DNA of 64,000 bases from Planktosalinus sp963975935 (GCA_963975935.1 CAXBIQ010000011.1:1-64000), one strand, 5' to 3'. Positions 40,611-49,399 are shown, numbered from the stretch's first letter. A program made the numbers and translations. The notes: generated by a model not told the origin, from the letters alone.

Positions 40611-41762
40611 TTAGTTGTTTTGAGAAACAACTGAACCATTGTTATTTCCAACCTGGTTTACCCAGCTGTTGTGGGTAGTACCATTTTGAGTAACTAAACT
40701 TACGTTGTCGTTACCAGTTTGTAAAACAAGACTTATGTTGTCGTTACCAGTTTGAAAGACATCACTTATGTTGCAATCACCAACTTGGTATGTTTGACTA
40801 TCATTGTCATCTCCTGTTTGAGTAGCTGCTGCATGATTTTTATCACCTTGTTGGTTGTTGTGTGCATAGTTCTCATTTCCAAACTGACCAATGTAAGCAT
40901 TGTTGTCATCTCCAACCTGATAGTTACCCCACAAACCACTATTAGCCATGTTGTCGTTACCCACCTGCTCAATTGCAGCTGTGTTCCAATTTCCAAATTG
41001 ACCTGTACCGGAATTGTTGTCGTTACCTATAGAAGAGCTAGAAGCGATATTTCCGTCACCCTGTTGAAGAATACCCCAAACGTATATTCCGGGAGGGGTT
41101 CCACCACCTCCAAGGATTCCACCACCACCAAGGTTGCGATCACCCTCTTGAACAGATGTAGCAGAGTTACCATCACCATTCTGAGTTGTTAAAAACTGGT
41201 TGTCTTCACCTGTTTGAAAAGTGGTTGCAAAGTTCCAGTTACCTGTTTGTTCGATAACAGCATCGTTGAAATTTCCAATTTGACGGATACCAAAATTACC
41301 ACTGTTCGCAATGTTTCCATCACCTTCCTGGTCAATTTCTGCATAGTTTTCATCACCTTCCTGACTGGTTCCTGCATTGTTCCAGTTACCTACAGATGTG
41401 GTTGTTGAATAGTTTTCATCACCTATTTGGCGAGTACCCCAAATCAATGAAGCTCCACCACCTAGGTTTCCATTTCCGTTCTGTAATACATCAGAATCGT
41501 TGTCAGTACCATTTTGAGTCACATGGTAATCATTATGGTTACCCAATTGATCCAAGTCAGAATCATTAGTTGTACCTGTCTGTTCGACTTCAGCATCATT
41601 ATAGTCTCCATCTTGGAAAACATCTGATACATTCATCAATCCGGTTTGAGTAACGTCTGAAACGTTACCGTTACCTAATTGCTCGACATCACTGTCATTT
41701 GATTGCGCAAAACCTGTTGCTGCAAAAATTAGCGCTGCTACGCTTAAAACTACTTTTTTCAT
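40611..41762 (-). CDS. Curlin-like amyloid protein with glycine-rich insertions
   Basis: A 383-residue exported curlin (signal peptide ending TGFAQ, almost identical to its neighbour). About 29 units of the VxQxGxxNxSx type are present. Four are interrupted by glycine-rich, aromatic insertions (for example LGGGASLIWG, ANSGNFG, LGGGG...GIYVWG, ANSGLWG) after units 7, 11, 16 and 20, each ending WG or FG. The central units are more varied (TTSVG, SSSIG) than the ends. One cysteine is present (YQVGDCNISD). It is the first gene of the curli locus and probably a second fibre subunit or cap. The two long curlins share N- and C-terminal sequence, so they arose by duplication. Confidence 0.92.
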   Translation of the reverse strand: MKKVVLSVAALIFAATGFAQSNDSDVEQLGNGNVSDVTQTGLMNVSDVFQDGDYNDAEVEQTGTTNDSDLDQLGNHNDYHVTQNGTDNDSDVLQNGNGNLGGGASLIWGTRQIGDENYSTTTSVGNWNNAGTSQEGDENYAEIDQEGDGNIANSGNFGIRQIGNFNDAVIEQTGNWNFATTFQTGEDNQFLTTQNGDGNSATSVQEGDRNLGGGGILGGGGTPPGIYVWGILQQGDGNIASSSSIGNDNNSGTGQFGNWNTAAIEQVGNDNMANSGLWGNYQVGDDNNAYIGQFGNENYAHNNQQGDKNHAAATQTGDDNDSQTYQVGDCNISDVFQTGNDNISLVLQTGNDNVSLVTQNGTTHNSWVNQVGNNNGSVVSQNN

Positions 41763-41823
41763 AATAAAAAAATTTAAAATTGGTTAATAAATATATTAAT
41801 GGTTAATAAATAAAACTCAAATT

Positions 41824-41848
41824 AAAAAACCATAAGAATAACTTATGG
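41824..41848 (-). terminator. Hairpin and T-tract in the curli leader
   Basis: Stem CCATAAG / CTTATGG (41830-41836, 41842-41848) with a 5-base loop; on the minus strand six T residues follow. It lies 62 bases before the first curlin start, so it is either an attenuator or the end of an upstream small transcript. Confidence 0.6.
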
Positions 41849-42257
41849 CTTTTGTATTATGTACAAATAAAGATTTCATTTCCATTATTATTTAAATTGG
41901 ATTGAATCACCAGCTGCAACTGTGAATTATTAACTTTATATGTATAGTTTATAATCATTTTTTTCTTCTATATATCGTCTTCTATATATCGCATCCACTT
42001 ATAAAAGCAAGTTGATATTGTTTAATATGCATCAAAAAATTGACACATCAGTTTATTTGTAAATTGGGGATTGAGATTAAATACTTTTTTATGTATCTGC
42101 ACTCATTAAGTGGGGAAGCAATTTTTCAATTACAATGTAAACTTACACAAACATTTCTCTTAAAAAAAACAAAAAAAATTCTTTTCGTCATGCTGTAAGA
42201 AAAAGTCGATGAACTGTAAGAAGTGAATTTGTTTTCTGATTTTTAAGGCTTTAGGTG

Positions 42258-42273
42258 TACGTGGATACACGTA
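42258..42273. promoter_or_regulatory. Palindrome TACGTG-N4-CACGTA, copy 1
   Basis: Perfect 6-base arms with a 4-base spacer. Copy 2 at 42693-42708 has the same TACGTR-N4-YACGTA layout. A dimeric regulator site is possible. Confidence 0.45.
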
Positions 42274-42399
42274 GACTAAGCCCAGTTCAAGACTAAGTGT
42301 GGGTGATTTACGATTTGTAAGAATGACTATGGTTGAGTTTGCTTAAGCAAAACCCCTTATTTAGGAAAAGTTTAAGCCAATCCCTCACAAGAAAGTTTT

Positions 42400-42434
42400 A
42401 ACAAAAAAACCACCGTGTATAATCCGGTGGTTTT
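42400..42434 (-). terminator. Orphan minus-strand terminator
   Basis: A 10-base stem (AAAACCACCG at 42406-42415 with CGGTGGTTTT at 42425-42434), a 9-base loop, and seven T residues on the minus strand. No gene is known directly upstream of it; glnA has its own terminator 370 bases away. Confidence 0.7.
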
Positions 42435-42691
42435 AAAAAACAAATGATACAGGGAATAGAATTATTTATTTAAAAAATCCTGAAAAGCAACTTAAATCTA
42501 AAAAAACTACTGAAAGAACCAAACATTACCCTTTATCTTAGATTGACATAAAGAATCATTCAGATTTTGAGTAAATCTATGTTTATGACCTGATACTTTA
42601 AAAGGAAAGAAGAAAAAATCGTTACAAAGTATATTAACCCCGACAAATGGTCCGAATAGGGTGCTTGATTTGCTTTACTGCGCCGAATTTG

Positions 42692-42709
42692 TTACGTATA
42701 AATACGTAA
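42692..42709. promoter_or_regulatory. Palindrome TTACGTA-N4-TACGTAA, copy 2
   Basis: Perfect 7-base arms with a 4-base spacer. The core TACGTA-N4-TACGTA matches copy 1 at 42258 in spacing and half-site. Confidence 0.45.
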
Positions 42710-42801
42710 GGAAAATAGTACCTAATATAGGTAAAAGTGAAGTAAAGTGAAAATATTAGAGAATTAAGTACAGGGTAATATGAAACTCCTCTCCTAAATA
42801 T

Positions 42802-42833
42802 AAAAACCCCATTCACGTAATTACGGAATGGGG
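42802..42833 (-). terminator. Intrinsic terminator after glnA
   Basis: Stem CCCCATTC (42807-42814) with GAATGGGG (42826-42833); the loop contains a further CGTAATTACG palindrome. On the minus strand a TTTTTA tract follows. Confidence 0.85.
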
Positions 42834-42859
42834 CTTATATAATAGGTATGATGTTTCTT

Positions 42860-45046
42860 TTACTTCGTAAACAACAATTCCCTGTATTTTGTCAAGGGCC
42901 ATAGTTCATCGTCTACCAAAAGTTCCAGTTTGTCACAGTGGTATCTTATAGTATCAAAATAAGGTTTCACTTTATCGCAGTAAGCTTTCGCAGCCTTTTC
43001 AGAATCTTCCAGACTGTTTGCTTTCTTTCTTTCTTCGGTCATTTCTGTGACTCCCTGGTTGATTTTTTCAATGTGCTCACTGATGGCTTCAATGATTTCG
43101 AGTTGTTGCTCGGCCATTTTTGTAAAGCCGCCTCCGTAAATTTCTTTCAATCCCCTCACATTGTTCACCACCACGCTTTGGTATTTAATAGCGGTAGGGA
43201 TGACATGGTTGCGGGCAATATCTCCCAGTACACGGCTCTCGATCTGGATGCGCTTGGTGTATTCTTCCACCTCTATTTCATAACGGGCTTTGGATTCCAC
43301 TTCGCTCATAATACCCATTTCTTCAAAAAGGTCGATGGCTTTCTTTGAAATTTTCGCTTTAAGTGCTTCCGGAGTGGTTTTGTGGTTGCTCAGTTTTCTC
43401 TTTTTGGCTTCTTTTTCCCAGGCTTCACTATAGCCGTCTCCTTCAAATAAAATCTGCTTTGACTCTTTGATATACTCTCTGAGTACATTAAAAATAGCAT
43501 CATCTTTTTTCATTTTTTTCCCTTTGATCAATGCATCGACAGCAGTTTTAAACTCTATAAGTTGTTTAGCAACAATGGTGTTTAAAACGGTCATGGGGTT
43601 GGCACAATTGGCTTTAGAGCCCACTGCCCTGAATTCCCATTTATTCCCGGTGAAGGCAAAAGGGGATGTTCTGTTTCTGTCTGTGTTATCCAAAAGGATT
43701 TCAGGTATTTTACCTACTACGTTCAGTTTCAGGTCTGTTTTTTCTTCGGGTGAAAGTTTTCCCTTGGTAACGTTTTCAAGGTCATCAAGCACTTTTGTCA
43801 ACTGCTCACCGATAAACACTGAAATAATGGCCGGAGGCGCTTCATTGGCACCCAGACGGTGATCGTTACTTGCACTTGCAATACTGGCTCTTATAAGCTC
43901 TTCATTATCATTAACCGCTTTGATGGTATTGATAAAGAAGGTTAAAAACTGAAGGTTGCTCATCGGTGTGCTACCCGGGCCTAATAAATTGACTCCTGTA
44001 TTGGTTGCCAGTGACCAATTGTTGTGCTTTCCTGAACCGTTTACGCCTTTAAAAGGCTTTTCGTGAAACAGTACCACAAAGTTATGGCGCTCAGCCACTT
44101 TTGCCATAAGGTCCATCAACAAGGAGTTGTGGTCAACCGCCAGGTTGCTTTCTTCAAAAATGGGTGCGAGTTCAAACTGGTTTGGAGCTACCTCATTATG
44201 ACGTGTTTTTACGGGTATACCCAGGAGCATGCATTCTTTCTCCATATCGCGCATAAAATTCAAGACACGGGAGGGTATGGAACCAAAATAATGGTCTTCC
44301 AGTTGTTGCCCTTTGGCTGATGTATGTCCCAGCAATGTCCTTCCAGTCATCATCAAATCAGGTCGGGAAGTAGCCAGTGCCGAATCTATTAAAAAGTATT
44401 CCTGTTCCCAGCCCAGGGTAGCCTGTACTTTGGTAACGTTTTTGTCAAAATATTTTGCTACTGCAGTTGCCGCTTCATCAATTGCGGAAAGTGCTTTTAA
44501 AAGGGGTGTCTTATAATCAAGGGCTTCTCCTGTATAGGAAACAAATACGGTAGGGATACATAATGTAGTACCGATGATAAACGCCGGGGACGTGGGGTCC
44601 CAGGCCGTGTATCCACGGGCTTCAAAAGTGTTTCTGATACCGCCACTTGGGAAGCTGGAAGCATCGGGTTCTTGTTGTACCAGCTGGCCACCACCAAATT
44701 TTTCAATAGACAACCCATCAGATGTGGTTTCAAAAAAAGCATCATGCTTTTCAGCAGTGGCACCCGTCAAAGGCTGAAACCAGTGTGTATAATGTGTCAC
44801 TCCCTTTGTAATGGCCCATTCCTTCATTCCTGTTGATATGTGATCTGCCAGTTCTCTCGGGATCTTGGATCCAAATTCTGTGGCATTCATTACCGCCTTA
44901 TAGGCTTCTTTGGTAAGGTACTGTCGCATGGCGTGCTCGTTAAAAACAAGATTCCCAAAAAGGGAAGAACGTCTTTCCTTATCTTCAACAATTATCGGTT
45001 TTCTGTTTAGGGTTTCTGAAATGGCTCGGAAGCGAAGTGTGGACAT
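42860..45046 (-). CDS. glnA: Glutamine synthetase type III
   Basis: ATP-dependent synthesis of glutamine from glutamate and ammonia. At about 728 residues this is the GSIII (GlnN) form typical of Bacteroidota, not the 470-residue GSI. Characteristic stretches include PTVFVSYTGEALDYKTPLL, TRHNEVAPNQFELAPIFEE, FKGVNGSGKHNNWSLATN and NDHRLGANEAPPAIISVFIG. The start is set at ATG 45046 (MSTLRFRAIS), 16 codons inside the open frame; a -7 box at 45073-45080 lies 26 bases before it. A strong terminator follows. The gene is probably nitrogen-regulated, but no operator was recognised. Confidence 0.96.
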   Translation of the reverse strand: MSTLRFRAISETLNRKPIIVEDKERRSSLFGNLVFNEHAMRQYLTKEAYKAVMNATEFGSKIPRELADHISTGMKEWAITKGVTHYTHWFQPLTGATAEKHDAFFETTSDGLSIEKFGGGQLVQQEPDASSFPSGGIRNTFEARGYTAWDPTSPAFIIGTTLCIPTVFVSYTGEALDYKTPLLKALSAIDEAATAVAKYFDKNVTKVQATLGWEQEYFLIDSALATSRPDLMMTGRTLLGHTSAKGQQLEDHYFGSIPSRVLNFMRDMEKECMLLGIPVKTRHNEVAPNQFELAPIFEESNLAVDHNSLLMDLMAKVAERHNFVVLFHEKPFKGVNGSGKHNNWSLATNTGVNLLGPGSTPMSNLQFLTFFINTIKAVNDNEELIRASIASASNDHRLGANEAPPAIISVFIGEQLTKVLDDLENVTKGKLSPEEKTDLKLNVVGKIPEILLDNTDRNRTSPFAFTGNKWEFRAVGSKANCANPMTVLNTIVAKQLIEFKTAVDALIKGKKMKKDDAIFNVLREYIKESKQILFEGDGYSEAWEKEAKKRKLSNHKTTPEALKAKISKKAIDLFEEMGIMSEVESKARYEIEVEEYTKRIQIESRVLGDIARNHVIPTAIKYQSVVVNNVRGLKEIYGGGFTKMAEQQLEIIEAISEHIEKINQGVTEMTEERKKANSLEDSEKAAKAYCDKVKPYFDTIRYHCDKLELLVDDELWPLTKYRELLFTK

Positions 45047-45072
45047 AGAGATATTTTTTTGGTTTGACAAGG

Positions 45073-45080
45073 CAAAACTA
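45073..45080 (-). promoter_or_regulatory. Putative -7 box of glnA
   Basis: Minus-strand TAGTTTTG matches TAnnTTTG, upstream of the ATG at 45046. CAAA words at 45092-45099 could be the -33 element but are closer than usual. Confidence 0.55.
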
Positions 45081-45200
45081 CAATAAATATCCAAACAAAT
45101 GAATACACCCCCTTATTTTTTATTGTTAAACTTAATATAACACATATTTATAAAGGCATACCCCTATTTTTTTAGGGGGTGTAGTGTTATAAATATTTTT

Positions 45201-46154
45201 TTACCCAAAAAGAGTGAGGGCTATAAAAGTTAGATAGGATATAAATATGACCAATCCTTTAGTCCTGTTGAAAATAAGTTTCCTAGGAAGAAAAGCAAGC
45301 GGAATCAACACAACCGCAAATCCAAGCATCCAAAAAATATCATTTGTCAACACTTCCTGACTCTGAACCGTAATTGGGTGAATGAGAGCTGTAATACCAA
45401 GCACCGAGCCAATATTAAATACGTTTGACCCAATTAAGTTTCCAAAGGAAATTGCCTTTTCCTTTTTTACAGCAGCTATCACTGAAGCAGCAAGCTCAGG
45501 AACACTGGTTCCCACAGCAATCATTGTTACTGCAATCACCCGTTCACTCACACCCATTAATGTTGCTAAGTCTACAGCGCCTTTAACCAATAGTTCAGAA
45601 CCTCCCCAAAGGGCTGATCCTCCAATTATCAACCAAAGAAATATCTTTACATAAGAAATACCTTTTAATGAATCACCAGCTACCACCTCATCAACTTCTA
45701 CTTTTGATTTTCTCTTTGACTGCCTGATCAAAAAGAACAGATAGAACACCATCGCTATTATAAAGCCAATCCCTTCTGTTGCAGAAAGCACATTGTCATT
45801 CAATAGAAACAAGTAGAGTACTATGGAAAAGAGCATCATTACCGGCCAATTGTATTTGTAAAAATCCCTGTCCACTACGATAGGCGAAATGATTGCCGTG
45901 ATTCCCAACACCAAGCCGATGTTTGCGATATTGGACCCAATCACATTTCCCAGGGAAATATCAGAAAACCCCTTTAGTGCAGCCTGTAAACTCACAATCA
46001 ATTCGGGCAGGGAGGTGGCAAACGAAACAACCGTTAAACCTATTACCATTTTAGAAAGCTTTAATTTAAAAGACAGCCCAACAGCTGCCCTCACTAAGTA
46101 CTCACCACCCAGAACCAATAAGGCTAAGCCAATAAGAATATAAATGACACTCAT
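45201..46154 (-). CDS. Calcium/sodium antiporter, YrbG family
   Basis: A 317-residue cation/Ca exchanger with ten predicted helices in two homologous halves. The alpha-repeat motifs are clear in both: FATSLPELIVSLQAALKG with GNVIGSNIANIGLVLG, and GTSVPELAASVIAAVKK with GNLIGSNVFNIGSVLG. These hold the Glu and Asn residues for ion binding. It would exchange calcium or sodium across the inner membrane. It lies between glnA and rho on the same strand, and the rho terminator at 46195-46224 separates it from rho. Confidence 0.93.
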   Translation of the reverse strand: MSVIYILIGLALLVLGGEYLVRAAVGLSFKLKLSKMVIGLTVVSFATSLPELIVSLQAALKGFSDISLGNVIGSNIANIGLVLGITAIISPIVVDRDFYKYNWPVMMLFSIVLYLFLLNDNVLSATEGIGFIIAMVFYLFFLIRQSKRKSKVEVDEVVAGDSLKGISYVKIFLWLIIGGSALWGGSELLVKGAVDLATLMGVSERVIAVTMIAVGTSVPELAASVIAAVKKEKAISFGNLIGSNVFNIGSVLGITALIHPITVQSQEVLTNDIFWMLGFAVVLIPLAFLPRKLIFNRTKGLVIFISYLTFIALTLFG

Positions 46155-46194
46155 CTAATTTTTTTTTGCGAAGATACATAAACTGAAGGCACAT

Positions 46195-46224
46195 AAAAAA
46201 AGTCCTGAGCAAATCAGGACTTTT
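46195..46224 (-). terminator. Intrinsic terminator after rho
   Basis: Stem AAAAGTCCTGA (46198-46208) with TCAGGACTTTT (46214-46224), a 5-base loop, then T residues on the minus strand. Confidence 0.85.
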
Positions 46225-46251
46225 AAATTTATATGCTTGAAAAAAGTTTTA

Positions 46252-48072
46252 TTATCCGTTCATGGATATTAAAAACTCTTCGTTATTACGTGTTTTCTTG
46301 ATGCGATCGTTGATAAATTCCATCGCTTCAACCGGGTTCATATCTGCAAGATATTTGCGTAATACCCACATTCTCTGAAGCGTGTTTTCGTCAAGCAACA
46401 AGTCATCACGACGTGTGCTGGAAGAAGTAAGGTCTACCGCAGGGAAGATTCTTCGGTTGGATATTTTTCTATCCAATTGAAGTTCCATATTACCGGTTCC
46501 TTTAAATTCTTCAAAAATAACTTCATCCATTTTAGAGCCGGTATCGGTAAGTGCCGTGGCAATTATGCTTAAAGATCCACCGTTTTCGATGTTTCTGGCA
46601 GCACCAAAGAATCGTTTGGGTTTGTGAAGTGCATTAGCATCCACACCCCCACTCAATATTTTACCGGAAGCCGGTTGCACGGTGTTATATGCCCTGGCGA
46701 GACGTGTAATAGAGTCTAATAAAATAACCACATCGTGTCCACATTCCACGAGCCTTTTTGCTTTTTCCAGCACAATGTTGGCTACACGCACGTGTTCATG
46801 AGCTTCCTTGTCAAAGGTAGAAGCGATCACTTCGCCGTTTACGTTACGTTGCATATCGGTCACCTCTTCCGGACGCTCGTCTATCAAGAGAATCATTTGA
46901 TATACTTCCGGATGGTTTGCGGCTATGGCGTTTGCTATATCTTTTAGCAAAACTGTTTTCCCTGTTTTGGGTTGTGAAACAATCATACCGCGTTGCCCTT
47001 TCCCGATGGGAGAAAACAAGTCCATAATGCGTGTTGAAATCGTACTTTGTTTATCAGCAAGTATGAATTTTTCTTCTGGAAAAAGAGGTGTTAAATGCTC
47101 AAACGAAATCCTGTCCCTTACGACATTGGGGTTTAAGCCGTTTATTTTTGTAACCTTAATCAAAGGGAAATATTTTTCTCCTTCTTTAGGAGGTCTCACT
47201 TCACCCAGAACGGTATCACCGGTTTTTAAACCAAAGAGGCGTATTTGTGACTGGGAAACATAAATATCATCGGGTGAAGACAAATAATTGTAATCGCTTG
47301 AACGTAAAAATCCGTAGCCATCCTGCATGATATCAAGCACTCCCTCACTCTGGATGATGCTGTCAAATTCATAGTCGGGCTCGCGGTAGCGGTTGCGCTT
47401 GTCTTTATTTCCCTGAGAGGTATTTTGATTCTGTTGCGACGTATGTTTGTTGCCTGACGATCTGGAATCGTTTTGAGACTGCCGTGACTTGTTATCGTTT
47501 TTGTCATTACGATTGTCTTGTCTGCTGTCGCTTTGGTTGCCTCTATTGTCGTCTTTCTTGTTATCGTCCCTTCTGTTGTCGTTCTTTTTATCAGACGCAG
47601 CTTTTGCAGTTTCCGGCTTTTTATCTGCAGCCTGTTTCTCGTTTCTGTTATCTGCCGGCTGACGGTTTTTTTGAGACGCATCATTTGACCGCTGATTGCT
47701 TTGCTCTTTTCGGTCGTCGCGTTTGTCTTTATCTTTATCAGGTTTAGCCGTTTCTTTACGGGCATCCTGTTCTTTAGAACTACTTGTCTGCTGGCTTTGC
47801 GGTTTGTTTTGTTTAGGATGCGGTCGTTGTTCCTTGGCATCCTTTGAAGGTCTACGGTCTTTTCTATCCTCTTGTTTCGGAGTCTCTTTTTGATCACTTT
47901 TGACCTCTTTTACAAGCGGTTCAACTGCTTTGGGATTTGCGGCCTGGTAATCGAGAATCTGATAAACGAGGTCCAGTTTTTTTAAGGTGCGGTATTTAGG
48001 AACACCTAAAGTTTTAGCAATTTCCTGGAGTTCAGGTAGCTTCTGCTCTTTTAAATCTGAAATTTCAAACAT
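46252..48072 (-). CDS. rho: Transcription termination factor Rho with disordered insert
   Basis: A 606-residue hexameric RNA helicase that ends transcripts. Order of parts: a Rho_N helical domain (about 1-45; DLKEQKLPELQEIAKTLGV), a long charged insert rich in Asn, Gln, Asp, Lys, Arg and Ser (about 55-230), the RNA-binding OB domain (about 240-310; GVLDIMQDGYGFLRSSDYNY), and the ATPase with P-loop MIVSQPKTGKT and Walker B VVILLDSITRLARAYN. E. coli Rho has 419 residues, so most of the extra length is the insert. Similar inserts in gut Bacteroides Rho are disordered and drive condensate formation. A terminator lies downstream. Confidence 0.97.
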   Translation of the reverse strand: MFEISDLKEQKLPELQEIAKTLGVPKYRTLKKLDLVYQILDYQAANPKAVEPLVKEVKSDQKETPKQEDRKDRRPSKDAKEQRPHPKQNKPQSQQTSSSKEQDARKETAKPDKDKDKRDDRKEQSNQRSNDASQKNRQPADNRNEKQAADKKPETAKAASDKKNDNRRDDNKKDDNRGNQSDSRQDNRNDKNDNKSRQSQNDSRSSGNKHTSQQNQNTSQGNKDKRNRYREPDYEFDSIIQSEGVLDIMQDGYGFLRSSDYNYLSSPDDIYVSQSQIRLFGLKTGDTVLGEVRPPKEGEKYFPLIKVTKINGLNPNVVRDRISFEHLTPLFPEEKFILADKQSTISTRIMDLFSPIGKGQRGMIVSQPKTGKTVLLKDIANAIAANHPEVYQMILLIDERPEEVTDMQRNVNGEVIASTFDKEAHEHVRVANIVLEKAKRLVECGHDVVILLDSITRLARAYNTVQPASGKILSGGVDANALHKPKRFFGAARNIENGGSLSIIATALTDTGSKMDEVIFEEFKGTGNMELQLDRKISNRRIFPAVDLTSSSTRRDDLLLDENTLQRMWVLRKYLADMNPVEAMEFINDRIKKTRNNEEFLISMNG

Positions 48073-48241
48073 GAATGGTGATAAATTATAAAATTATAAT
48101 ACTTGTTAAATAAGTTAATGAAGATGGTAATCTTGAAATTATCCGGAAGATAAACAACCGTTTTTGAGTGGGTTGTGAATTACTGTTGCAATAATACAAC
48201 AAAAATTTAATTTTTGATAGGAATATTTTTAAAAAGAACAT

Positions 48242-48249
48242 TATTTTTG
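48242..48249 (+). promoter_or_regulatory. Putative -7 box of the DUF4293 gene
   Basis: TATTTTTG matches TAnnTTTG and lies 19 bases before the ATG at 48269. A TTTG at 48213-48216 is a little far for the -33 element. Confidence 0.5.
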
Positions 48250-48268
48250 CAATGTTAAAGAGCAAGAA

Positions 48269-48679
48269 ATGATTCAACGCATTCAAACAATATATATGCT
48301 GATTGTGGGCCTTATAATGGTTTCACTCTTTGTTTGGTTTCCCGAAATCAAAAACGATTCGGGCGAATATCTCTTTACCCGTGATGAGCCGTTGTTTTTT
48401 GCTTTGATTTTTATTTCAATTGCACTGGCCATAATTGCCATATTATCATATAAAAAAAGAAAAAACCAGTTTGTTTTAAATCGTTTAAACATACTGTGTA
48501 ACCTTATTTTACTAGGAGTTTTCGTATATCAGTCGCTAAGGGTATCCGGAGAAACTTTGGTTTCTGAGAAGGGTATTGGGATGTTTCTTCCTGTACTTTC
48601 TATCGTTTTTTTAGTAATGGCCAACAGGGCCATTCAAAAGGACGAAAGTCTCGTAAAATCTGTTGACAGATTGCGATAA
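48269..48679 (+). CDS. DUF4293 family membrane protein
   Basis: A 136-residue inner-membrane protein with four hydrophobic segments (about 7-25, 43-60, 70-88 and 105-120). The opening MIQRIQTIYMLIVGLIMVS and the ending MANRAIQKDESLVKSVDRLR are typical of DUF4293, a Bacteroidota family commonly found next to rho. Function is unknown. It is divergent from rho and ends at a bidirectional-looking terminator. Confidence 0.9.
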   Translation: MIQRIQTIYMLIVGLIMVSLFVWFPEIKNDSGEYLFTRDEPLFFALIFISIALAIIAILSYKKRKNQFVLNRLNILCNLILLGVFVYQSLRVSGETLVSEKGIGMFLPVLSIVFLVMANRAIQKDESLVKSVDRLR

Positions 48680-48706
48680 ACCTTGAATCTTAGTAGTATT
48701 AGTGTG

Positions 48707-48739
48707 AAAACCCGGAGTCTGCCAACTCCGGGTTTTTTT
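48707..48739 (+). terminator. Intrinsic terminator between convergent genes
   Basis: An 11-base stem (AAACCCGGAGT / ACTCCGGGTTT at 48708-48718 and 48725-48735) with T residues on the + strand and A residues before it. It could serve both the DUF4293 gene and the opposite gene. Confidence 0.85.
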
Positions 48740-48781
48740 ATATTATTTATACCATTTCATTATTACATCAAGGAGTTTCCT

Positions 48782-49399
48782 TTAAGGAACCGCATATTTA
48801 GTGTCATTAAAATACTTCATAATATCTTCATACAAATAAGCCATCAGCGCTTCCTGTCCTACCAACTCGGTAAACCGTAATTGAAACTGAAGAAGGATTG
48901 CTTCAATATCCTCCATCTGGTGTATCCCGGGTTCAAAATAATAATCCAGTATTTTTATAATTGTTTTTTCACTGATTACTTCCTGCATTGCATAAACCCG
49001 AGTTAACTTTTGTGTGGTTTCAAAATCAAATTCTGAAATAATGCCGGTGGTTTTGGCAGACTCCCATGCAGTACTGGTCAAAACGTCATCAATCAAAGAC
49101 CTGTTTTCAGTTATGAGACCAATATTAAAGAATTTGTTTTTTTTAATTTCGCCTATTAGGCTGTCATTTTCCCCTTCAATGAGTTGTGTAAGTTTCTCGC
49201 TTATTTGTGTATGCCTTTCTTTCCAGTCCTTTAGTACCCTTTCATTTCTGTATAACTCTTTTGCTATACTTTCCATGGCTATTTCCTTTTTTCTCCAGGT
49301 TTGATAATTGTCATAAAGCTTGTTAATAAATAAGGCAAACAATACACTAAAAACAATAAGTAAGCCATCTGCAAGATGTTTTTTGATCTTTTTTTTCAT
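48782..49399 (-). CDS. Membrane-anchored hypothetical protein (DUF6090-like)
   Basis: A 205-residue protein with a basic start (KKKIKKHLADG), one membrane segment (about residues 11-27) and a helical, charged soluble domain of about 170 residues. The layout resembles the flavobacterial family called DUF6090, but I hold this loosely. The soluble domain contains SLIDDVLTSTAWESAKTTGI, often conserved in this type. Orientation of the domain is probably periplasmic. It converges on the DUF4293 terminator. Confidence 0.65.
   Translation of the reverse strand: MKKKIKKHLADGLLIVFSVLFALFINKLYDNYQTWRKKEIAMESIAKELYRNERVLKDWKERHTQISEKLTQLIEGENDSLIGEIKKNKFFNIGLITENRSLIDDVLTSTAWESAKTTGIISEFDFETTQKLTRVYAMQEVISEKTIIKILDYYFEPGIHQMEDIEAILLQFQLRFTELVGQEALMAYLYEDIMKYFNDTKYAVP

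Larger units (their letters stand above)
41763..42801. other. Long non-coding region upstream of the curli locus
   Basis: About 1.04 kb with no supported coding region (one 60-codon frame at 42634-42816 looks spurious). It contains two minus-strand terminator-like hairpins (41824-41848 and 42400-42434) and two copies of a TACGTR-N4-YACGTA palindrome. It is AT-rich and lacks an exact TAnnTTTG promoter near the curlin start. Confidence 0.6.

Noticed and set aside
39067..41762. CRISPR-like or satellite DNA repeats
   Set aside because: The repeats are in-frame codons for 11-residue curlin units, vary in sequence, and lack fixed spacers.
42634..42816. 60-codon open frame in the curli upstream region
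   Set aside because: Its composition is unlike a protein, it overlaps the glnA terminator and the TACGTA palindrome, and no promoter is visible.
47226..47897. 223-codon frame overlapping rho on the same strand
   Set aside because: It is a frame-shifted reading of the low-complexity Rho insert; the Rho frame is certain.
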